Positions 1-6,327 of a stretch of DNA of 64,000 bases are shown here, piece by piece. The position numbers were made by a program, and so were the translations under genes. Position 1 is the stretch's first letter. The number at the start of each line of letters is the position of its first letter. The DNA is from Microbacterium sp. LWS13-1.2 (GTDB lineage: Bacteria; Actinomycetota; Actinomycetes; Actinomycetales; Microbacteriaceae): positions 1,364,001 through 1,428,000 of the forward strand of contig NZ_CP151632.1 in NCBI RefSeq assembly GCF_040144835.1. Reading direction: 5' to 3'. The notes under the pieces were generated by a model. The model was not told where the DNA came from and did not search any database. It saw only the letters and a list, made by a program, of their open reading frames with translations.

Positions 1-1
1 T

Positions 2-445
2 CTCGTGCTGCAGTCGGCCGGACTCATCGAGCTGGCAGACGGCGGCTCGGTGTTCTCCACCGTCGCCGACGTGCTCCCCGAGTCGACGGTGAAGGTCGAG
101 GCGCTCGACGCCGCGTTCACCGCGACATCCCTGCCCGACGTCGCCGCGTCGATCGTGAACAATGACTTCCTCGCAGACGCCGGCCTCACGCCCGAGGACG
201 CGATCGCGACCGACGACCCGTCGGACCCGAACGCGTTCCCGTACATCAACATCTTCGCGGCCAAGGCCGAGGACGCCGACAACCCGACGTACCTCAAGCT
301 CGTGGAGATCTACCAGAACACGCAGGACGTGCTCGATGGCGTCGTCGAGGCGTCGGGCGGCACCGCCGTGCTCGTCAAGACGCCTGTCGACGAGCTCCTC
401 ACGTCGCTCACCGACGTCGAGGACGACATCCGCGCCAACTCGTAA
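2..445 (+). CDS. metQ: Methionine ABC transporter substrate-binding lipoprotein, C-terminal part
   Basis: Partial gene that enters from the left edge; the reading frame is open from base 2, so the GTG at base 5 is internal. The visible 147 residues match the second lobe of NlpA/MetQ lipoproteins, with the typical stretch VNNDFLADAGL and a late segment NPTYLKLVEIYQ. In this family the lipoprotein captures D/L-methionine outside the membrane and hands it to MetNI. It is followed after 87 bases by metN and metI in the usual order, which supports the assignment more than the fragment alone does. The lipobox and any upstream SAM or methionine control element lie outside the window. Confidence 0.88.
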   Translation, partial: LVLQSAGLIELADGGSVFSTVADVLPESTVKVEALDAAFTATSLPDVAASIVNNDFLADAGLTPEDAIATDDPSDPNAFPYINIFAAKAEDADNPTYLKLVEIYQNTQDVLDGVVEASGGTAVLVKTPVDELLTSLTDVEDDIRANS

Positions 446-532
446 GACCGCCACACCGCGTCACTCGCCTGTGCGGCCCGTCGGCGCCTCGTTCGCCCGG
501 GCCGCACACGCGCGTTCCGCCGAGGAGCATCC

Positions 533-1570
533 ATGACCCTCATCCGCCTGAACGGCGTGACCAAGACCTTCCCGGCGTCCGCCAAGGACGCCCCGCCCAT
601 CGTCGCCGTCGACGACGTCTCGCTCGACGTCGCGGCCGGCGAGGTGTGCGGCATCATCGGCTACTCCGGCGCCGGCAAGAGCACCGTGCTGCGCTTGGTG
701 AACGCACTGGAGACCCCGACCAGCGGCACCGTCGAGATCGACGGCCGCGACATCACCCGGCTTCGCGAGCGCGAACTGCGTGAACTGCGCGGCGACATCG
801 GCATGATCTTCCAGCAGTTCAATCTCTTCGACTCGCGCACGGTGGCGAAGAACGTCGCCTACCCCCTCGAGGTCGCCGGCCGCTCGCGGGCCGAGATCGC
901 AGCGCGCGTGGACGACCTGCTGCGCTTCGTCGGCCTGGCCGACAAGGCGCGCAGCTATCCCGAGCAGCTCTCGGGCGGGCAGAAGCAGCGCGTCGGCATC
1001 GCCCGGGCGCTCGCGACGAGCCCGCGCATCCTGCTGGCCGATGAGGCGACGAGCGCGCTCGATCCCGACACCACCCAGGAGGTGCTCGCCCTCCTCGCAC
1101 GCATCAACGCGGAGCTCGGCGTCACGATCCTCGTCATCACCCACGAGATGGACGTCATCCGCACGCTCGCCGACCGCGTGGTCGTGATGGAGAACGGGCG
1201 CATCATCGAGAGCGGAGCGGTCTTCGACGTACTGTCGGCACCCCGCCACGCGGCGACGCGCCGGTTCGTCGCGAGCATCATCGAGGACGTGCCCGCCGGC
1301 GACCAGCTGCGGACGCTCCGGGATCGACACCCCGGGCGGATCGTGACGTTCACGGTGCGCGAGGGCGACGTCACCCAGGCGGACGTGTTCGCCGCTCTGT
1401 CATCTCACGGTGTGCGGTTCGAACTCATCCACGGCGGAATCAACGACATCGCCGGCCGTGTGTTCGGGCATCTCACCCTGGCACTGACCGGAGAGCCGGA
1501 TGCCGTGCAGCAGGCGATCGACGCCGCTTCGGCGTTCGCGCCGCTCATCGAGGAGGACGCCCGTGGATAG
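533..1570 (+). CDS. metN: Methionine ABC transporter ATP-binding protein MetN
   Basis: ATPase subunit, 345 residues, that powers methionine import with MetI and MetQ. Walker A is GYSGAGKS at residues 43-50, the signature LSGGQ at 146-150, and Walker B ILLADE follows at about 167-172, with the switch His in VITHEMD. The C-terminal part (about residues 270-340, beginning GRIVTFTVREGD) is the NIL/ACT-like domain that in E. coli MetN binds methionine and inhibits transport. Length and domain order are normal. The stop overlaps the first 8 bases of metI, which indicates translational coupling. Confidence 0.95.
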   Translation: MTLIRLNGVTKTFPASAKDAPPIVAVDDVSLDVAAGEVCGIIGYSGAGKSTVLRLVNALETPTSGTVEIDGRDITRLRERELRELRGDIGMIFQQFNLFDSRTVAKNVAYPLEVAGRSRAEIAARVDDLLRFVGLADKARSYPEQLSGGQKQRVGIARALATSPRILLADEATSALDPDTTQEVLALLARINAELGVTILVITHEMDVIRTLADRVVVMENGRIIESGAVFDVLSAPRHAATRRFVASIIEDVPAGDQLRTLRDRHPGRIVTFTVREGDVTQADVFAALSSHGVRFELIHGGINDIAGRVFGHLTLALTGEPDAVQQAIDAASAFAPLIEEDARG

Positions 1571-2222
1571 GCTCGTCGATCTGCTTCCCGAGCTCTGGGC
1601 CGCAACGGCCGAGACGCTGTACGTGGTGTCGCTCAGCCTCGTGTTCGGCGGCATCGCCGGCTTGTTCGTCGGCTTGGCGCTGTACGCGACGCGACCCGGA
1701 AGCCTCTTCCCCAACCGGTTCCTCTTCGGGACCATCAACGTGATCGTCAACTTCTTCCGGCCGATCCCGTTCGTGATCCTGCTCGCCGCGGTGCAGCCGA
1801 TCGCCCGCAGCCTCGGCATCCCCGGGATCGGCCCCGAGTTCGGGATCTTCGCGATCACCATCGCGTCGCTGTTCGCCATCAGCCGCATCGTCGAGCAGAA
1901 CCTGCTCACGGTACGCCCCGGTGTCGTCGAGGCGGCCCGGGCCACCGGCGCGAGCCGCTCGCGGATCCTCCTGCGCCTGCTCCCCCGCGAGGCGCTCGGC
2001 CCGCTGATCCTCGGCTACACGTTCATCGTCGTGGCGCTGGTCGATATGACCGCCATCGCCGGCGCGGTGGCGGCCGGCGGCCTCGGCGAGTTCGCGATCG
2101 TCTACGGCTTCAAGCAGTTCAACCCCTGGGTCACCTGGGCGGCCGTGCTCGTCATCATCGTGATAGTGCAGGCCGTGCAGTTCATCGGCAACGCTCTCGC
2201 CCGCCGGGTGCTGCGGCGCTGA
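1563..2222 (+). CDS. metI: Methionine ABC transporter permease MetI
   Basis: Inner-membrane permease of 219 residues with about five hydrophobic segments. The conserved EAA loop that contacts MetN is seen as EAARATGASRSRILLRLLPREALGP. I chose the GTG at 1563 because it overlaps the end of metN and gives the usual N-terminus VDRLVDLLPELWAATAETLYV. The open frame upstream inside metN encodes only Arg-rich shadow sequence. A strong palindromic terminator follows at 2244-2288, closing the operon. Confidence 0.93.
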   Translation: MDRLVDLLPELWAATAETLYVVSLSLVFGGIAGLFVGLALYATRPGSLFPNRFLFGTINVIVNFFRPIPFVILLAAVQPIARSLGIPGIGPEFGIFAITIASLFAISRIVEQNLLTVRPGVVEAARATGASRSRILLRLLPREALGPLILGYTFIVVALVDMTAIAGAVAAGGLGEFAIVYGFKQFNPWVTWAAVLVIIVIVQAVQFIGNALARRVLRR

Positions 2223-2243
2223 GCGCTTCGGCGGTCCACCGCC

Positions 2244-2288
2244 ATGAGAGAAGCGGATGCCGTGTGCTGCGGCATCCGCTTCTCTCAT
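2244..2288. terminator. Bidirectional terminator between metI and the convergent peptidase gene
   Basis: Perfect 19-bp inverted repeat (2244-2262 against 2270-2288) with a 7-base loop, lying between two genes that point at each other. The stem contains the genome-frequent octamer GGATGCCG. There is no long T-tract, as is common for actinobacterial terminators. Confidence 0.85.
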
Positions 2289-2298
2289 GCGTCGGTAT

Positions 2299-3891
2299 TC
2301 ACTCGCAGCGCAGACCGTCCTCGTGCGGTGTGCCGTCGAGGAGGTAGGTCTCCACCGCGGAGTCGACGCAGGCGTTGCCCTTGTTGTAGCCGGTGTGGCC
2401 CTCGCCGACACGGGTCACCAGGACGCCGGACGACAGCTGCTCCGCCAGCGAGACCGACCACTCGTACGGGGTGGCGGGATCGTTCGTGGTGCCCACGACG
2501 ACGATGGGCGCGGCGCCCTCGGCGGTGATGCGCTCGCGGACGCCGGTCGCCGGGTACGGCCAGACCTCGCAGGGGTCGGGACCGCTCCAGTACGGGGCGA
2601 CGGTCGGCGCCTCGGCGGCGAGCAGCGCCTCTGCCGCGGCCTGCTCCTCCTCGGTCGCGTCGACCGGGTAGTCCATGCAGTTGTACGCGCGGAACGCCTC
2701 GGTCTGGTTGTCGAGGTAGGCGCCGTTCTGACGGTTGTAGTAGAAGTCGGCGAGCTGGAACGCCACCTCGGCGTTGCCTTCGAGCACGTCGCTCAGCGCC
2801 GTGGTCAGGTAGCCCCAGCTGTCCTGCGAGTACAGGGCGGCGACGATCGCCGTCATGAGCGAGTCGGCGCCCAGCAAGCGCCCGTCGCCGTTGGGGATCG
2901 GGTCGCGGTCGACGCTCGCCAGCAGCGTCCCGAGATCGGCCATCGCCTCGTCCACGGTGCCGCGGAACGGGCACTCGTCGTCGGTGAGGCAGTCCGCCAT
3001 GTAGGCGCGGAGGGCCGATTCGAAGCCGATGCCCTGAGTGATGCCGACGTCGAGCCCCGGGATCGAGGGATCGATGGCGCCGTCGAGCACGAGGCGCCCG
3101 ACCTTCTCGGGGAACAGCTTCGCGTACGTGGCTCCCAGGAACGTGCCGTACGAGTAGCCGAGGTAGTTCAGTTCCTTGTCGCCGAGCACAGCGCGGAGCA
3201 GGTCCATGTCGCGGGCGGCGTTGTCGGTCGTGATGTACGGCAGGATGCCGTCGCTGTTCGCCTCGCACGCCTCGCCGAACTCCTGGTGCCGGGCGAGCAG
3301 CTCTTCGCTCCAGGCATCCGTTCCCCGTGCGTCCTGCGGGATGTCGAAGAGGTACGCGTCCATCGCGCTCGCGTCGAAGCAGGTGACGGCCGTCGACTCG
3401 CCGACGCCGCGCGGATCGAACCCGATCACGTCGAAGCGCTGGCGCACCGGGTCGCTCACGGCGAACGAGACCGAGTCGCGGATGAGGCCCACGCCGCTCG
3501 CACCGGGTCCGCCCGGGTTGGTGAGCAGCGACCCGATGGGCTCGCCGCTCCCCTCGGCACGACTGCGGATGACGGACAGCTCGATCTCGCCCTTCGACGG
3601 GTCCGCCCAGTCCAGCGGGGTGGTCACCGTGGTGCAGTCGAAGCCGTCGCAGTCGGTCCAGGCGAGGTCCTGCTCGTAGAACGGCAGCAGGTCTGCCGGC
3701 ACGCCGTCGACGTCGGCCGCCTTGCTCGATGTCGGACGCGGCGACGCGTCGGGGATCATCGCGGAGAGACAGCCGCTCAGGAGGACGGATGCCGCAGCCA
3801 GGCCGGCCACGAGGGCAGGGGTCCTCCACCGGTCGCCGAGTCTGTCGAAGCGCGGTGGCCGAGGGCCTCGGCGGGGGCGGGTCTGGTTCAC
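2299..3891 (-). CDS. Secreted lipoprotein alpha/beta hydrolase, tripeptidyl-aminopeptidase type
   Basis: 530-residue serine hydrolase of the S33/TAP family (like Streptomyces SlpD and mycobacterial CaeA), predicted to trim peptides at the outer face of the membrane. A positively charged N-terminus is followed by a hydrophobic stretch and the lipobox LLSGC (Cys41). The nucleophile lies in GYSYG (Ser247); the oxyanion region LLTNPGGPGASG precedes it; a late Asp (TTNDPATPYEW) and His (GEGHTGY) complete the triad within a TAP-like C-terminal domain. The GTG start overlaps the holB stop as GTGA, so it is probably translated from the holB transcript. Codons for RFDRLGDR before the signal segment resemble a dispersed repeat (see findings). 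Peptide specificity is unknown. Confidence 0.85.
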   Translation of the reverse strand: MNQTRPRRGPRPPRFDRLGDRWRTPALVAGLAAASVLLSGCLSAMIPDASPRPTSSKAADVDGVPADLLPFYEQDLAWTDCDGFDCTTVTTPLDWADPSKGEIELSVIRSRAEGSGEPIGSLLTNPGGPGASGVGLIRDSVSFAVSDPVRQRFDVIGFDPRGVGESTAVTCFDASAMDAYLFDIPQDARGTDAWSEELLARHQEFGEACEANSDGILPYITTDNAARDMDLLRAVLGDKELNYLGYSYGTFLGATYAKLFPEKVGRLVLDGAIDPSIPGLDVGITQGIGFESALRAYMADCLTDDECPFRGTVDEAMADLGTLLASVDRDPIPNGDGRLLGADSLMTAIVAALYSQDSWGYLTTALSDVLEGNAEVAFQLADFYYNRQNGAYLDNQTEAFRAYNCMDYPVDATEEEQAAAEALLAAEAPTVAPYWSGPDPCEVWPYPATGVRERITAEGAAPIVVVGTTNDPATPYEWSVSLAEQLSSGVLVTRVGEGHTGYNKGNACVDSAVETYLLDGTPHEDGLRCE

Positions 3892-5090
3892 GGGGTCCTT
3901 CCGCTTGCGACGGTGACGAGCATGCTCTCCAGCGCCAGCGCCGGCGCGGCGTTCAGTTCGAGATTCTCACGGGTGACGCCGATGCGATCCACGACGGTCA
4001 GGGTGCGCTCCGGTGTCCACGCGACGGCGAGCGCATGCAGGTCGGGCTCGAGCTCGCGGTTGATGAGGACGGCGTCGCGGCCGAACTGCAGCATCAGCAC
4101 ATCGCGGAACATGGACTCGAGGTCGGTGAGCACGCGATCGATGCCGTCGCGCAGGCTGCGCGTGGCGCGGCGCTTCTGATCGTCCTCGAGGGCGGACAGC
4201 TGTGAGCGCACCGCCGGTGGGATCGCACCGCCTTCGGCGATGCCGAGGGTGCGCAGGAGCGAGGCACGCTCCGCCTCGTCGCGTTCCGCGGTGAGCGCCT
4301 TGGCGTCGTCGGTCGCCGCGGCGACGATCGCTCCGGCCACCTCGACGGCGTCTCCGACGCCCCGCACAGCCAGGACCCCCCGCAGCGTGGCGTCGCGGCG
4401 CGCGCGGGCCGCGGCATCCGTCGCCAGCCGCTGGGCCATGCCGATGTGACGCTGGGCGTGCCGCGCCGACTGCTCGGCGATCACCGGATCGACGCCGCTG
4501 CGCCGCACGATGAGATCGGCGACGTCGGCGATGTCGGGCTCCCGCAGCCGCAGCGTGCGCACGCGCGAGCGGATCGTGGGCAGGAGGTCGGCGTCGCTCG
4601 GCGCGCACAGCACCCACACGGTTCGCTCGGGAGGCTCCTCGAGCGCCTTGAGCAGAACGTTCGACGTGCGCTCGGCCATGCGGTCGGCGTCTTCCATGAC
4701 GATGACCCGGTAGCGGCCCAACGACGGTGAGAAGTACGAGCGCTCGACGAGGGCCCGGGCGTCCTTGATGGAGATGATGACGCCTTCGGTGCGCAGCGCC
4801 GTCAGATCGGGATGGGTGCCCGCCAGCACCTGGTGCATCGCCCGCTCGTCGCCCGGCTCGGCGATGAGGGCCGCCGCGAACGCGTGCGCCAGCGTCGAGC
4901 GGCCCGACCCCGGGGGGCCGGTGATGAGCCACGCGTGCGTCATCGACGCGGGGTCGGATGCCGCCTCACGCAGTGCGGCGACCGCCTCGGGCTGTCCCCA
5001 CACATCGCCCCACGGCAGGGCCGCTCCGCTGCCCGCGCCGTCGCGCGCGTCGCGCTCGTGCGCGCTGGCAGGCTGGGTCGCGGCATCCAT
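3888..5090 (-). CDS. holB: DNA polymerase III delta prime subunit
   Basis: 400-residue clamp-loader subunit. Residues 27-60 (WGDVWGQPEAVAAL...HAWLITGPPGSGR) and the later EEPPERTVWVLCAPS are typical of delta prime/DnaX relatives. The P-loop is GPPGSGRS (58-65) with Arg where ATP-binding paralogues have Lys, fitting a subunit that need not hydrolyse ATP. No zinc-binding Cys cluster is visible. The ATG sits 7 nt after a TANNNT element (5098-5103) with no Shine-Dalgarno, suggesting leaderless initiation. The following peptidase gene overlaps by 4 bases. M. tuberculosis also has delta prime (Rv3644c) next to topA. Confidence 0.92.
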   Translation of the reverse strand: MDAATQPASAHERDARDGAGSGAALPWGDVWGQPEAVAALREAASDPASMTHAWLITGPPGSGRSTLAHAFAAALIAEPGDERAMHQVLAGTHPDLTALRTEGVIISIKDARALVERSYFSPSLGRYRVIVMEDADRMAERTSNVLLKALEEPPERTVWVLCAPSDADLLPTIRSRVRTLRLREPDIADVADLIVRRSGVDPVIAEQSARHAQRHIGMAQRLATDAAARARRDATLRGVLAVRGVGDAVEVAGAIVAAATDDAKALTAERDEAERASLLRTLGIAEGGAIPPAVRSQLSALEDDQKRRATRSLRDGIDRVLTDLESMFRDVLMLQFGRDAVLINRELEPDLHALAVAWTPERTLTVVDRIGVTRENLELNAAPALALESMLVTVASGRTP

Positions 5091-5097
5091 CCCGCCC

Positions 5098-5103
5098 AGC
5101 CTA
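5098..5103 (-). promoter_or_regulatory. -10 element for leaderless holB
   Basis: TAGGCT on the minus strand, 7 nt before the holB ATG. A start site at the usual distance would fall on or next to the A of the ATG. No clear -35 hexamer is seen. Confidence 0.55.
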
Positions 5104-5158
5104 ACCGCGGGGGCTGACAGCGCGCGCCTCGGTCGATAGCCTCCGCGACCACGTCTCC

Positions 5159-5230
5159 AGATCAGGTGATGTGGCGAAGGCAGGACGATTTGCGGGCCAA
5201 GCGTCCTACCCCGGTGAAATCACCTGATCT
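5159..5230. repeat. 72-bp palindromic intergenic repeat, copy 1
   Basis: Ends in perfect 12-bp inverted repeats AGATCAGGTGAT/ATCACCTGATCT and carries an inner pair AGGACG...CGTCCT. A nearly identical copy lies at 5432-5502 and a diverged one at 31798-31862. No coding capacity is supported. Confidence 0.85.
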
Positions 5231-5263
5231 CGCAGCAGACACGAGCGCGGGAGCCACTCCGTA

Positions 5264-5420
5264 CCGGGGACGTCCGTCCGCACCGGGGCATCCCTCCCCG
5301 AGCATCCGTCGCACCGGGCATCCGTCGGGGCATCCCTCCTCGAGCACCGTCCGCACCGGGACGTCCGTCCGCACCGGGACGTCCGTCCGCACCGGGGACG
5401 TCCGTCCTCACCGGGGCATC
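5264..5420. repeat. Degenerate 18-19-bp tandem repeats between the two palindromes
   Basis: The unit GCACCGGGACGTCCGTCC recurs with small variations about seven times; the best copies run from about 5353 to 5409, while the left part is interrupted by variant units with GCATCCGTC or GCATCCCTCC. This block is sandwiched between palindrome copies 1 and 2. No gene is supported here. Confidence 0.75.
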
Positions 5421-5431
5421 TGCGAGTCACC

Positions 5432-5502
5432 AGATCAGGTGATGTGGCGAAGGCAGGACGATCTGCGCGCAAGCGTCCTACCCCGGTGAAATCACCTGAA
5501 CT
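5432..5502. repeat. Palindromic intergenic repeat, copy 2
   Basis: Begins with the same AGATCAGGTGATGTGGCGAA as copy 1 and matches it along its length, ending ATCACCTGAACT. Its right arm is also the first unit of the adjoining 39-bp tandem array. Confidence 0.85.
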
Positions 5503-5640
5503 CGGAACGGATGCCCGCGGCCTGGTGAAATCACCCGAACTCGGAACGGATGCCCGCGGCCTGGTGAAATCACCCGAACTCGGAACGGATGCCGGCTGCC
5601 CGGTGAAATCACCTGAACTCGGAACGGATGCCGGCCGTCC
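5485..5640. repeat. Four tandem copies of a 39-bp unit
   Basis: Units begin GGTGAAATCACCYGAACTCG at 5485, 5524, 5563 and 5602, an exact 39-bp period. Because 39 is divisible by three, the array reads as a repeated peptide in one frame, but that frame has no start signal and runs antisense into tmk, so I do not call it coding. There are no unique spacers, so it is not a CRISPR. Confidence 0.88.
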
Positions 5641-5649
5641 GGCGTACGG

Positions 5650-6327
5650 TCAGCCCAGCATGGTGGCCACACGCTCGCGCACGGCGGCGGCGAGCTCGTC
5701 GACGGGGCGGGACGCGTCGAGTACGAGGAAGCGGGCGGGTTCGGCGGTCGCGAGTGCCAGGAACTCCTCGCGCACGCGGGCGTGGAAGTGCTCCTTCTCG
5801 GCCTCGAGCCGGTCGAACGGCTTGTCGTCGGCGTCGAGCCGCGCGCGCGCCGTCGCGGGGTCGAGGTCGAGCAGCACGGTCACGTCGGGCAGCAGGCCGT
5901 CCGTCGCCCACAGCGACAGCTGGCGCACCTCATCACGGCCGAGCACGCGTCCGGCGCCCTGGTAGGCGACGGAAGAGTCCAGGTAACGGTCCTGGATCAC
6001 GACCTCGCCGCGCGCGAGCGCGGGACGCACCAGCGTCTCGACGTGGTGCGCGCGATCCGCGGCGTACAGCAGGGCTTCGGCGCGGGCGGCGACCTCGCCC
6101 CGGTGGTGCAGGACGATGTCGCGGATGAGCACGCCCACCTCGGTGCCGCCCGGCTCACGCGTGCGCACCACGGTGCGTCCGGCATCCGTCAGCCACTCGT
6201 CGAGGAGCGCCGCCTGGGTGGTCTTGCCGACCCCGTCGCCGCCCTCGAAAGTGACGAACAGTCCGGTCGCCGACGGCCGCCCTTCGGAGGGCTCAGGAAC
6301 CGATCGGGGCTCGGTGTCCGCCGTCAC
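5650..6327 (-). CDS. tmk: Thymidylate kinase
   Basis: 225-residue dTMP kinase making dTDP for DNA synthesis. The P-loop FEGGDGVGKTT lies at residues 27-37, the DR(Y/H) substrate motif is in DRYLDSSVAYQGAGR, and TREPGG is conserved. The first 20 residues are a variable extension. The GTG start overlaps the topA stop by 4 bases (GTGA), so the gene is probably translated from a topA-tmk transcript. Downstream lies the composite repeat region, then holB. A tmk-holB pairing is common in bacteria; here the repeats have come between them. Confidence 0.95.
   Translation of the reverse strand: MTADTEPRSVPEPSEGRPSATGLFVTFEGGDGVGKTTQAALLDEWLTDAGRTVVRTREPGGTEVGVLIRDIVLHHRGEVAARAEALLYAADRAHHVETLVRPALARGEVVIQDRYLDSSVAYQGAGRVLGRDEVRQLSLWATDGLLPDVTVLLDLDPATARARLDADDKPFDRLEAEKEHFHARVREEFLALATAEPARFLVLDASRPVDELAAAVRERVATMLG

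Noticed and set aside
2257..4179. 640-codon plus-strand open frame
   Set aside because: It is the antisense shadow of the peptidase and holB genes, produced by high GC; both of those have clear family motifs.
5485..5640. CRISPR-like regular array
   Set aside because: The repeats are directly adjacent with no unique spacers and there are no cas genes.
5444..5965. Open frame encoding a repeated KSPELGTDARGLV peptide
   Set aside because: It arises because the 39-bp tandem unit is divisible by three; it has no start signal and runs antisense through tmk.
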